This document shows positions 43,901-51,273 of a DNA stretch of 64,000 nt, in pieces. The stretch is from positions 1 to 64,000 of the forward strand of contig DAOTTZ010000081.1 of NCBI GenBank assembly GCA_034437535.1, in the 5' to 3' direction. This DNA comes from J038 sp034437535. Lineage in GTDB: Bacteria > Chloroflexota > Anaerolineae > Aggregatilineales > Phototrophicaceae. Each line of letters starts with the position of its first letter. The first letter of the stretch is position 1. The notes below the pieces were generated by a model. The model saw nothing but the letters and a program-made list of their open reading frames with translations, had not been told where the DNA came from and ran no database searches. A program made the position numbers and the translations under genes.

Positions 43901-44057
43901 CGAAGCGTCGAACGGGATCATCCATGTGATCGATATGGTACTTGTCCCGGCTTCCCCGCAAGGTGATGCCGCAATGGGCGAAGGTGACATGGCCGAGGGT
44001 GAAGATACCGAGGCAATGGACGAAGAAGAGGGTGAAGAAGGCGAAGGCGGCGAATAA
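40968..44057 (+). CDS. Fas1-BMP-Fas1-Fas1 lipoprotein with acidic linkers
   Basis: The protein has 1029 residues. A signal peptide ends in lipobox VVAAC with C22 as the lipidated cysteine. Order: acidic repeat linker (about 25-98); Fas1 domain 1 (about 100-236, GPFTVFAPTDAAFEAL, ILLYHVVAGEV, NGVIHVIDGVL); acidic linker; BMP-type substrate-binding domain (about 286-607, VCLVTDQGGIDDGNFN, DSGADVIVTVGF, FFIGVDQAF, GADVIFGAGGGTGTGG); acidic linker; Fas1 domain 2 (about 646-784); linker; Fas1 domain 3 (about 854-995); acidic tail. BMP/PnrA proteins bind nucleosides for ABC import and are normally free-standing, so the fusion is unusual. No ABC genes adjoin. GGAGGA lies just before the ATG. Confidence 0.9.
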   Translation: MRRNKRLLLVLLLLVSLVVAACGGTDEEEAPADEDVPAETTGNEAEGDEAAEGEGDEAAEGDEAAEDEGDEAAEGDEAAEGDEAAEGDEAAEGEGDEEAGTIAEVAAESDFTTLLAAVEAAGLTETLNSEGPFTVFAPTDAAFEALITELDTTAEDLLAREDLGDILLYHVVAGEVLAEAVVELDGQSVATVNGAEVSIAVSEEGVVTLNDSVTVTMTDVPASNGVIHVIDGVLIPPADDMAEGDEAAEGEGDDMAEGDDTEAMDEEDGAEGDGEAMDDEGDEATVGELITNVCLVTDQGGIDDGNFNALANDGMVRAGSDFGLDTTVRESSVAEDYPVNIASCLDSGADVIVTVGFLLQEVTLETAIANPDVFFIGVDQAFAGHPDNLVGTTFREDQAGFLVGVMAALMTETDTIGGVYGIDVPAVVKFRNGFEQGALYINEDITILGQYTDSFDDPAQGANIAEQFIGEGADVIFGAGGGTGTGGIQFAAAEGVLVIGVDQDEYFTNFDSGESPGAENLITSALKSVDVAVYDMLAGLVGEEGFEWLGGSNYTLEATNNGIGYAPSHDADVPEEVTDRVDEVFAMIQSGELTTGVDGLTGELLDPMAEGDDMAEGDEAAEGEGDDMAEGDEAAEGEGDDMAEGEVGTIVDVAVANEFTTLVAAVGAAELAETLSGEGPFTVFAPTDEAFEALIAELDTTAEDLLAREDLADILLYHVVEGEVMAEAVVELDGQSVATVNGAEITIAVGEDGTVTLNDSVTVVMTDVPASNGVIHVIDSVLLPPAGEEADAAAEEEVEEPQGATSDQIASALDRITTLGERDAAMAEGDDMAEGDDMAEGDDMAESTPEPMDGGNTIVDIAAGDENFTTLVEAVGIAGLGEALSGEGPFTVFAPTNAAFEATLPPDVLESLFSSPISIQSALSYHVVEGVFTAEDLAAMDGEMLETLLMGTTLTVNVTEDGAVTLNDGEATVVTADIEASNGIIHVIDMVLVPASPQGDAAMGEGDMAEGEDTEAMDEEEGEEGEGGE
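41098..41262 (+). repeat. acidic coding repeat (EGDEAAEG units), linker 1
   Basis: Short in-frame units encoding EGDEAAEG or EGEGDEAAEG are repeated about ten times between the lipobox and the first Fas1 domain. Similar units (often EGDDMAEG) return at about 41688-41810, 42790-42905, 43440-43503 and 43975-44050, always between or after domains. The bases are near-identical, which permits slippage and length variation. Confidence 0.9.
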
Positions 44058-44087
44058 CACGCCTCAACTTCTGCATAACAGTTAATC

Positions 44088-44120
44088 AAAAGGGTGCGGC
44101 CATGTGGTCGCACCCTTTTT
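44088..44120. terminator. strong bidirectional terminator
   Basis: AAAAGGGTGCG (44088-44098) pairs perfectly with CGCACCCTTTT (44109-44119), eleven pairs over a ten-base loop. T runs flank it on both strands. It separates the lipoprotein gene from the convergent rny. Confidence 0.93.
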
Positions 44121-44145
44121 AGCTTTCAGGCGTTGCTTATCTGTG

Positions 44146-45687
44146 TTACTTGGCGTAATCGACGGCGCGTGTTTCGCGGATGACGTGGACTTTAATCTGG
44201 CCGGGGTACTGCATTGATTCTTCGATCTGCCGGGCGATGTCCTGCGCCAACCGCAAAGCAGAGAGGTCATCAATGACTTCTGGCCGGACGATGATCCGCA
44301 CTTCACGCCCAGCCTGGAGGGCGTAACTTTGTTCCACCCCATCGAAGCTAGTCGCGATTTCTTCCAGCATTTTCACCCGCTTGATGTAAGTTTCCAGGCT
44401 TTCGCGGCGGGCACCCGGCCTCGCGCCGGAAATCGCGTCTGCCGCTTCGACGATGTAGGACTCGACAAAAGTTTGCTCGACCTCATGATGGTGGGATGCA
44501 ATCGCGTTTAAGACGCGCTCATCCCGCACGCCATGCCGCTTGACGAAATCTGCGCCAATAACAGCATGCGTCCCCTCAATTTCATGGTCGATGGCCTTAC
44601 CGATGTCATGGAGCAGGCCCGCCGTTTTACAAATATCGACATCCGCCCCTAACTCGCCTGCGATCATCCCGGCTAGATGAGCCGTCTCGATGCTGTGTGC
44701 GTGCTGGTTCTGGCCGTAACTGGTGCGGAAGCGCAACATGCCCAACAATTTAATCACTTCAGGGTGCAGGCCGTGTACGCCGGTTTCATAGGCGGCACGC
44801 TCACCTTCATCCTTGATGATCTGCTCGACTTCATCACGGGCGTCATCGACCAATTTTTCGATGCGGGCCGGGTGAATGCGCCCATCCACCACCAGCTTAG
44901 ACATGGCCTGCTTGGCGATTTCCCGCCGTACCGGGTCAAAACTGCTGATGGTCACGGCTTCGGGCGTATCATCAACGATGACATCGACACCGGTCGCCAG
45001 TTCAAAGGCGCGGATGTTGCGCCCGTTCCGCCCGATGATTCGTCCCTTCATGTCGTCACTGGGGAGCGGCACCACACTGACCGCAATTTCGCTGACGTGT
45101 TCGCTAGCGAGACGTTGCACCGCCAGCGCGATGATGTCACGGGCGCGTGTATCGGCTTTTTCACGGGCTTCTGCTTCTACCTGCCGGATGATGCGGGCGA
45201 TGTCGTTACGAGCTTCTTGCTCGGCGGTTTCAAATAACTCGGTACGGGCCTCATCTACCGTCATCTGGGCGATGCGCTCTAGTTCTGCGGTACGGGCTTC
45301 TTCGATTTTGCGGACTTCGTTTTCACGCTTGTCCAGGCTACTTTGCCGCTTGTTGAGGTTCTGTTCGCGCTTTTCCAATCGCTCGAACCGGGCGTCCAGG
45401 TCATCTCGACGGCGTGTGAGGCGTTCTTCTTCTTTGTCCAGGTCACGCCGTCGGCGGTTGATGGTCTCTTCGTTTTCATCTTGCAGGCGTTTGACCTTGC
45501 CTTCGCCCTCCGCCACGATGCTGGCGGCCTGTTCTTTCGCGCCATCGACGATCTCGCGGGCCTCTTGTTCGGCCAGCACACGTCGGCTTTGTCCTTGTTG
45601 GTCCTGGTATGTACGGAGGCCGAAGCTCCCCGCTATCGCACCGGCAACCAGCGCGACAATACCAATGATAATGGTTTCAATTCCCAT
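44146..45687 (-). CDS. rny: ribonuclease Y
   Basis: A membrane-anchored endoribonuclease that initiates mRNA decay. The protein has 513 residues in the standard order: membrane helix at 2-24; long charged coiled coil (about 25-195); KH RNA-binding domain (GRIIGRNGRNIRAFELATG, near 210-228); and HD domain with LLHDIGKAIDHE near residue 360 and the SHHHEVEQ block. The C-terminal GQIKVHVIRETRAVDYAK end is typical. It follows recX in the same direction, a common pairing. The ATG is at 45687. Confidence 0.96.
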   Translation of the reverse strand: MGIETIIIGIVALVAGAIAGSFGLRTYQDQQGQSRRVLAEQEAREIVDGAKEQAASIVAEGEGKVKRLQDENEETINRRRRDLDKEEERLTRRRDDLDARFERLEKREQNLNKRQSSLDKRENEVRKIEEARTAELERIAQMTVDEARTELFETAEQEARNDIARIIRQVEAEAREKADTRARDIIALAVQRLASEHVSEIAVSVVPLPSDDMKGRIIGRNGRNIRAFELATGVDVIVDDTPEAVTISSFDPVRREIAKQAMSKLVVDGRIHPARIEKLVDDARDEVEQIIKDEGERAAYETGVHGLHPEVIKLLGMLRFRTSYGQNQHAHSIETAHLAGMIAGELGADVDICKTAGLLHDIGKAIDHEIEGTHAVIGADFVKRHGVRDERVLNAIASHHHEVEQTFVESYIVEAADAISGARPGARRESLETYIKRVKMLEEIATSFDGVEQSYALQAGREVRIIVRPEVIDDLSALRLAQDIARQIEESMQYPGQIKVHVIRETRAVDYAK

Positions 45688-45762
45688 GGTAGTAACGGCG
45701 TTCTACCCTTGTTTCGCCGTTTAGCTCCTTTCTGAATGATTGTCTATGTCAGGTTGCCACCG

Positions 45763-46404
45763 TCAGCCGCCAGGGAAGAAATCTTCCTCAGCGAGTTCAT
45801 TTTCTAACTGCGTCAAAACGTCGCGGGTGGTGGCATAATTAAAGCCGCGCCGTTGCAGGTAACTGCTAATCTTTTTGCGGAAGGTCTCACGGTCTTTGCC
45901 GCGCAACCGCCGCGCCTTATCTGCCGCCGCTCGATACGCGGCGTCGGTCTCTTCGAAATCGGCCAGAACGTCCTGGATGATCGCGTCGCTGATCCCTTTT
46001 TGCCGCAGTTCAAAGCGCAGGGCACGCGCTCCACGCGGCTTGAAGGTATCCCGGTTTTCACACCAGTAACGCGCAAACGCCCGGTCATCTACATATCCCA
46101 GGCGTTCTAATCGTTCGATTGCCAGCGCGATGACGGTCTCATCATACGCTTTTTTTTGGAGGTTTTCTTTGACTTCTGAGATACTGCGTGGGCGATATGA
46201 TAAGAACCGGGCCGCTTGATCGACAGCTTGATGCACACGGTCAGTCGCTTGCAATTCGCTGATTTCCTGGTCGGAAAGGGCCTGCCCCTTTTTCAGTTGG
46301 GCGGCTTCAACCATCGCCAGGCTGAATGCATACGTACCATCCAGGTAGATGTTGACACGCTCTTTATTTCGCTTTTGCACTTCTAAAGCCGTGATGACGC
46401 CCAT
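45763..46404 (-). CDS. recX: regulatory protein RecX
   Basis: Modulates RecA filaments. The protein has 213 residues. Three-helix repeat modules are recognisable: AARFLSYRPRSISEVKENLQ, LERLGYVDDRAFARYWCENR, then ARALRFELRQKGISDAII and YLQRRGFNYATTRDVL. recA is not in the window. rny follows 75 bases later. A possible minus-strand hairpin with a T run lies 22 bases upstream of the ATG (46426-46455), so expression may be attenuated. Confidence 0.92.
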   Translation of the reverse strand: MGVITALEVQKRNKERVNIYLDGTYAFSLAMVEAAQLKKGQALSDQEISELQATDRVHQAVDQAARFLSYRPRSISEVKENLQKKAYDETVIALAIERLERLGYVDDRAFARYWCENRDTFKPRGARALRFELRQKGISDAIIQDVLADFEETDAAYRAAADKARRLRGKDRETFRKKISSYLQRRGFNYATTRDVLTQLENELAEEDFFPGG

Positions 46405-46425
46405 GACGCCGCTCCCGATAAACGT

Positions 46426-46455
46426 AAAAACCGTAATCGAACCATGCGATCACGG
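46426..46455 (-). terminator. hairpin with T run in the recX leader
   Basis: Four plus four pairs with one mismatch (46431-46439 with 46447-46455) are followed on the minus strand by TTTTT, 22 bases upstream of recX. No minus-strand gene lies directly upstream, so this fits attenuation or a block to antisense transcription better than a gene end. Confidence 0.45.
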
Positions 46456-46690
46456 CTGTATACTCGGAATCCATAGCGTATGACGTTGTGCCCGGACAGC
46501 AGGAACAACTGACTGTCTTATTCAGTTGACCGTTCGATAACTTGATACTTGTCTGACCGTTACACGTAATATCCGCCGTCGATTATCGACGCGGGTTAGG
46601 CACATACTGTCTGATACTTACAGCCGCAATCATCATCAAAACTATGATTAACTGTAATCAAAATTTGTTCAATAATCAAGTGTCCTGGTG
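46456..46690. other. intergenic stretch between recX and SDR genes
   Basis: It is divergent and AT-rich in its second half (46630-46680). No open frame with a ribosome site and no convincing RNA gene are seen. It presumably carries the recX promoter on the minus strand, but no close match was found. Confidence 0.5.
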
Positions 46691-46719
46691 TTGCCGGACT
46701 TCCACCCTACAGCTACAAT
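46691..46719 (+). promoter_or_regulatory. possible promoter of the SDR gene
   Basis: TTGCCG, a 17-base spacer, and TACAAT (46714-46719). The start point would be near 46726, giving a leader of about 27 bases before the ATG at 46753. Confidence 0.45.
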
Positions 46720-46752
46720 AACCTATTGACTTCAAGAATTGACAGCGATGAT

Positions 46753-47574
46753 ATGTTAAGCAACTCACAGCGCATCCTGGTAACTGGTGGCGGTACCTTC
46801 ATTGGGGATAATATCGCGGCGGCCCTGCTGGCAGAAGGGGCGGATGTGACGCTTCTGGTGCGTCCGGGGGCGGAAGATCGCCTGGGCGACCTGCGCCAGC
46901 AATTGCGCTGGTGGACGGCAGATGTGTGGGATACGGCCAGCCTGCGGGGGCGCGCACGCGGGCATAGCGTCGTCATTAACACGGTCGGGAGCCTGGTGGC
47001 AGACCCGACACGCGGCCTGACGCATCAACGGCTAAACTTCGTCAGTGCGCGTAACATCGCCGCGATGTGTGTGAGTGATGGCGTGCCGCGCATGATGCTT
47101 CTCAGCAGTGCTTATGCCCCCTGGATCAGCCGGTCTTACCTGCGCTCCAAACGTGAAGCAGAGCGTTACCTGGGCCGGGTTGGGGTGCAGGGCATTATCA
47201 TCCGCGCCCCGCTGACTTATATCCGCCGGCAACGTCGTTCACCATTCTTTGAATTGATGACATTGTTAGGGAGTGTGCCACCGCTTCGATGGACATTCTT
47301 AGGGTGCATCGCACCGATGCCGGTGGACATCCTGGCGCGGGGGGTCGCTCGAATCGCCCTCAACGTAGAGCAAGCCCGCTATATGTACTATGGCCCGGAT
47401 CTACGCCGGATGAACAATCCTGACGAGTTATCGCACAATCTCAGCGATGCACCGGCCCCGGCCACCGACGACCGACAAAAGGATGACACAACCCCACCAG
47501 GATCCCGCCATCCCTTTGAATTTGTCGATGAAGACGCGCCCTTCGGCTGGACGCCCCCGATGGATCGGGAATAA
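46753..47574 (+). CDS. NAD(P)-binding SDR-type epimerase/reductase-like protein
   Basis: An atypical or extended short-chain dehydrogenase of 273 residues. The dinucleotide motif is ILVTGGGTFIGDNIA near the N-terminus. VVINTVGSL, LLSSAYAP and an SYLRSKREAERYL segment correspond to later Rossmann strands and a Y-x-x-x-K-like site. It is similar to NDUFA9/ycf39-type or NmrA-like proteins. The C-terminal 50 residues are acidic and proline-rich. A TTG at 46726 would add nine residues, but it coincides with the predicted transcription start, so the ATG at 46753 is preferred. It converges on the winged-helix gene with a 3-base gap. Confidence 0.82.
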   Translation: MLSNSQRILVTGGGTFIGDNIAAALLAEGADVTLLVRPGAEDRLGDLRQQLRWWTADVWDTASLRGRARGHSVVINTVGSLVADPTRGLTHQRLNFVSARNIAAMCVSDGVPRMMLLSSAYAPWISRSYLRSKREAERYLGRVGVQGIIIRAPLTYIRRQRRSPFFELMTLLGSVPPLRWTFLGCIAPMPVDILARGVARIALNVEQARYMYYGPDLRRMNNPDELSHNLSDAPAPATDDRQKDDTTPPGSRHPFEFVDEDAPFGWTPPMDRE

Positions 47575-47577
47575 TAC

Positions 47578-48273
47578 TCAGGCCGTCAGCGAAATATCGG
47601 TGCCGTAGGCGATCATTCGGCCTGTACCGTTTTCATGGCTCACCGGCAGGTCGATATGCATTCCGCCGACTTCTACCACGTCGCCCATTTCACCCAGTTG
47701 GTACACTTCGAGCCGGAGCCGCATCTGCGTGTACGCCTCCGGGTAAAGATGGACAGATTGTGTCACATTGCCGTCATCCAGGTTGAAGACCAGGTTATTA
47801 TCGCCGTTGATCTGCCCGTTAATGACGGTAAGCCGCACCGCGACTTCGACCTCGTCATCCAGGGTGGCACTGCTGGCCGCCGGGTGAAAACCGATGAAGA
47901 TCGGGTTAGGTTGCCCGGCCTGGAAGACTGCCGGTACCGCGCAGATCATGCGCCGGGCGATGGTCTTAACCTCCGGTTCTTCGATCTGGATTTCGCCACT
48001 GGCAAGGGCCGCGTCATATTCTCGTAGCTCATTGACTAATCCGCGTCCGTTGTCCGTCAGGCGGTAGATCATATCACCGTCCATCTGAACGTAGTCTTTG
48101 GTGACTAACCGCCGGATCGCCTTGCTAAAGGTGCGCTCGGTCAGGTCGAGCGTCGTCATGATGTGATCGGCATCAAGCCGACCGTCTTCGTCTTCGCCAT
48201 AGAGCCGCAAAATATCCAGCGCACCCTTGAGCGGTTCTAGCGTCTTGAGTTGAAACGAGAGTTCCATTGGCAT
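47578..48273 (-). CDS. winged-helix protein with C-terminal beta domain
   Basis: The protein has 231 residues. Residues 1-85 look like a winged helix (LKGALDILRLYGEDEDGR, IMTTLDLTERTFSKAIRRLVTKDYVQMDGD, YRLTDNGRGLVNEL), the layout of MarR-like or ArsR-like transcription regulators. The rest (about 105-231) is a beta-rich domain with alternating strands (VEVAVRLTVINGQINGDNNLVFNLDDG) resembling an immunoglobulin-like sandwich. The combination is not one I recognise. No signal peptide is present, so a cytoplasmic regulator is likely. The start could also be the ATG at 48267. Confidence 0.65.
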   Translation of the reverse strand: MPMELSFQLKTLEPLKGALDILRLYGEDEDGRLDADHIMTTLDLTERTFSKAIRRLVTKDYVQMDGDMIYRLTDNGRGLVNELREYDAALASGEIQIEEPEVKTIARRMICAVPAVFQAGQPNPIFIGFHPAASSATLDDEVEVAVRLTVINGQINGDNNLVFNLDDGNVTQSVHLYPEAYTQMRLRLEVYQLGEMGDVVEVGGMHIDLPVSHENGTGRMIAYGTDISLTA

Positions 48274-48329
48274 TTCTCAAGTTATTTCGAGCGAACAATT
48301 GCGCTTAGTATAGTTTGAAATCCTCTGGA

Positions 48330-49643
48330 TCACAACCAGATGCGATTGTCAGGCTCGGTCACATCGCTGGTTGCATGGCGTGTATCCACCACGACTTTGC
48401 TATTGCCCACCACTTCCTGCCAGTCGTATTGTGTGTGGTCGGTGATGATGACGACACAATGCGCCGCTTTTAACGCTTCTATGCTATAGGTGATGGACTG
48501 CATCGGCGTGTTGTCATCCAGGCGGATTTGTGGCACGAACGGATCATGATATTGCACATCGGCCCCCTTTTGCTGGAGCAAGCCGATCACGTCGAGGGCC
48601 GGGCTTTCGCGCACATCGTCTACATCGCGCTTGTACGCCACCCCCAACACGACGATCCGCGCCCCACGTACCGATTGACTCTGATCGTTCAAAGCATCCA
48701 CGATCTTATCGACCACATAATACGGCATACTCGTGTTGATGTCGCTTGCCAGCTCAATAAAACGGGCGTTGTAGTTGAGCGTCTTCAACTTCCAACTCAA
48801 GTAATGTGGATCCACCGGGATGCAATGCCCACCCAGGCCGGGGCCAGGGTAAAACGGCATAAACCCAAAGGGTTTGGTCGCGGCGGCCCCGATGACTTCC
48901 CAGGCGTTAATGTTGAGCTTGTCGCACATCAGCGCGATCTCATTGACCAGGCCGATGTTGACAGCACGAAAGGTGTTTTCCAGCAATTTGACCATCTCGG
49001 CAGTCGTCGGTGATGAGACCGGCACGACTTCACCGACGGCATGACTGTAAAGCACACCGGCGATCTCGCTACAATGCGCGGTGATGCCGCCCACGACCTT
49101 CGGCGTGTTGTGGACGCCGTACTGCTGGTTGCCAGGGTCGATTCGTTCCGGTGAAAACGCGATAAACACCGTCTCACCAGCCTTGAGGCCCTGTGCTTCG
49201 ATACGGGGTTGGACGATTTCTTCGGTTGTGCCGGGGTAGGTGGTGCTTTCCAGCACGATCAACATGCCTTCGTGGGCGACCTGTGCGATGGAATCAACGG
49301 CACTGATGATGTAGGACATATCCGGGTCTTTCGTCTTACGGAGCGGAGTCGGCACGCAGATGTTGACCGTATCCGCCTGCTTGAGATCGGCGTAATCCGT
49401 TGTCGCTTGCAGATGACCGCTTTTGACCAGTGGGGCCAGCCGGTCGGTCGGAATATCTGGGATGTAGCTTTCGCCCGCGTTGATCTGCTTGACCTTGCGT
49501 TCGTCGAGATCTAGCCCGATGACCGTCAGGCCGACTTCGGCGAATTCCACCGCCAGCGGCAATCCGACATATCCCAGGCCGACAACTGCAACACGGGCTT
49601 GCTTATCCTTGATCTTCTGTAAGAGCGTTTCTTTGATTGACAT
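48330..49643 (-). CDS. nucleotide-sugar dehydrogenase (UDP-GlcNAc / UDP-ManNAc 6-dehydrogenase type)
   Basis: Oxidises a UDP-sugar at C6 to the uronic acid with two NAD. The protein has 437 residues. The N-terminal Rossmann motif is VAVVGLGYVGLPLAVEFAE, the middle domain has ENTFRAVNIGLVNEIALMCD, and the catalytic cysteine lies in PGPGLGGHCIPVDPHYL near residue 273. The C-terminal UDP-binding domain has VLGVAYKRDVDDVRESPALD. The arrangement resembles WbpA/WecC-like enzymes more than UDP-glucose dehydrogenase. It probably feeds surface polysaccharide made with the glycosyltransferases at 53-63 kb. A strong terminator precedes it. Confidence 0.93.
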   Translation of the reverse strand: MSIKETLLQKIKDKQARVAVVGLGYVGLPLAVEFAEVGLTVIGLDLDERKVKQINAGESYIPDIPTDRLAPLVKSGHLQATTDYADLKQADTVNICVPTPLRKTKDPDMSYIISAVDSIAQVAHEGMLIVLESTTYPGTTEEIVQPRIEAQGLKAGETVFIAFSPERIDPGNQQYGVHNTPKVVGGITAHCSEIAGVLYSHAVGEVVPVSSPTTAEMVKLLENTFRAVNIGLVNEIALMCDKLNINAWEVIGAAATKPFGFMPFYPGPGLGGHCIPVDPHYLSWKLKTLNYNARFIELASDINTSMPYYVVDKIVDALNDQSQSVRGARIVVLGVAYKRDVDDVRESPALDVIGLLQQKGADVQYHDPFVPQIRLDDNTPMQSITYSIEALKAAHCVVIITDHTQYDWQEVVGNSKVVVDTRHATSDVTEPDNRIWL

Positions 49644-49699
49644 GTGGTTCCTCTTGTGAGTATCACGCTGACTTTAGATTATACAGCCGGAAAACGTAA

Positions 49700-49731
49700 A
49701 ACAAAACAGCACAGACTCCGGTCTGTGCTGT
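49700..49731 (-). terminator. strong terminator of the PDZ gene
   Basis: ACAGCACAGAC (49706-49716) pairs perfectly with GTCTGTGCTGT (49721-49731), eleven pairs over a four-base loop. On the minus strand a T-rich tail follows (TTTTGTTTT). Confidence 0.87.
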
Positions 49732-49764
49732 GTGCTTAAGGTGTAACTTACAGGCGAATGGCAC

Positions 49765-51165
49765 TCAGGCGTTCTGGCTGGTGTTCTCATCACCGCGTTG
49801 GGGCGGGGCGGAAAATGTAACCGGCAGTTCAAAGGTCTCTCCCCCGCGCAGAACTTCCAGTATGATGGTGTCGCCGCGCTCGTAAGCGCGGATGCGATCC
49901 GCCAGGGTGCGTTCCTGGTCGAGCACATCGCCATCGACCGTCAACACGATGTCCCCCGCCTGGAGTCCGGCGTTGGCGGCAGGTGAGTTCGGCTCTACGC
50001 TGAGGAGATACGCGCCTTCGGTCGCTTCGACACCATATTGAGCGGCGTTGGTCTCATCGAGCATCGTAAATAACACGCCCAACTGCACCTCTGCCGGGAG
50101 ACCCTCACGCGGGCCGAGTCCATCCGGCCCACGCGGCGATCCATCCGGCGGGAAGATGCCACGCGGGTCATCACGCATCGGGAAGAGGGCCTGCCCGATT
50201 AAAGAAGCGACTGCACCACGCGGCGCGTCAACTTCCAACGTGTCGTCCCCACGTTCGACCGTCAAAGTAAGCATGTCCTCGATAGGCTCATCGCCACGCG
50301 GCAAGACTAATTCTAACAGTTCGACCGGTTCGCGGCTTTCACCGTTGATAGCTGTTACCACATCACCTGCTTGCAGGCCAGCGCGGGCTAGCGGGCTAGC
50401 AGATGGCAATGCCTCGATGGTATAAGTTTCTTCTGCCGAGTCAAATGTGACATCAACGCCGATGCCAAACGGAATCTCGACGATGCCGCCATCGCGCATA
50501 GCCGGCATGGGGCGGGCCGCCAGTTCGAGTGTGACGGTCTGTGTTTCGCCATCCCGTTCGATCACGATTTCGACGGTATCGCCGGGGCTATATTCGGCAA
50601 CCGTGTCGATGAGTTCCGGAGCGTCTGTGACGGGCTGGCCGTCGAATTCAATGATTAGATCACCGGCTTGCAAGTCGGCCTCATCTGCTGGTGTATCGGC
50701 TTGCACTTGCATGATGCTCACCCCGTCCGGTGTATCTTCAATCGAGACACCGATAAACGGTCGCTCCATCATGCCACGCTGAGCGCGATTCTGTCGTCTT
50801 TCTTGCCGCCGCTCACGCTCACTGAATGTGACCACCGCTTCGAGCGTCTCTCCATCCCGTTCCACTGTCAGGGTGGCCGTATCGCCAGGGGCGTACTGCT
50901 GGATGGTCGTCAAGAAGTTTTCGGTTGTGACGTCAGTCTCATCTACCGCCAACAACACATCATTAGCTTGTAGGCCGGCACGTTCTGCCGGGGAATCTGG
51001 TTCGACATCGGCCACGATTACCGCGTCTATCGTTAGATCATAGGTTATCCCCAGGAACGGCTGGATCGTCGGCTCTTCGACCGGGGGTTCGGGGGTGGCT
51101 TCCTGGGCGAATACACCGCCAGCCAGCCCCAAGATCGCCAATAGCACAAATAATTTTTGTCGCAT
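49765..51165 (-). CDS. exported protein with four PDZ domains
   Basis: The protein has 466 residues from the ATG at 51165, with GGAGG seven bases upstream; a GTG at 51168 is adjacent. A signal peptide ends near FAQEA. Four PDZ-like units follow: each has a PxxxAGLQAGDxxxxxxG core (SPAERAGLQANDVLLAVD, TPADEADLQAGDLIIEFDG, SPLARAGLQAGDVVTAING, SPAANAGLQAGDIVLTVDG). No HtrA or other protease domain is present, so it is a pure binding scaffold. The linker at about 330-360 is rich in Pro, Arg and Gly. It may recruit C-termini of exported proteins. It is alone between two gaps. Confidence 0.88.
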   Translation of the reverse strand: MRQKLFVLLAILGLAGGVFAQEATPEPPVEEPTIQPFLGITYDLTIDAVIVADVEPDSPAERAGLQANDVLLAVDETDVTTENFLTTIQQYAPGDTATLTVERDGETLEAVVTFSERERRQERRQNRAQRGMMERPFIGVSIEDTPDGVSIMQVQADTPADEADLQAGDLIIEFDGQPVTDAPELIDTVAEYSPGDTVEIVIERDGETQTVTLELAARPMPAMRDGGIVEIPFGIGVDVTFDSAEETYTIEALPSASPLARAGLQAGDVVTAINGESREPVELLELVLPRGDEPIEDMLTLTVERGDDTLEVDAPRGAVASLIGQALFPMRDDPRGIFPPDGSPRGPDGLGPREGLPAEVQLGVLFTMLDETNAAQYGVEATEGAYLLSVEPNSPAANAGLQAGDIVLTVDGDVLDQERTLADRIRAYERGDTIILEVLRGGETFELPVTFSAPPQRGDENTSQNA

Positions 51166-51273
51166 CACTTTCCCTCCATACGGATTTCGTTTAAACGTAT
51201 GATGAGTCTATCGGTGTCTACTCAGAATAAGATAAACACTCTGTAATCATCTTGTAAAGCAGATTAGCGTGGG

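Noticed and set aside
44876..45724. 282-codon plus-strand frame
   Set aside because: It is antisense to rny, with a Ser/Arg-rich translation typical of shadow frames.
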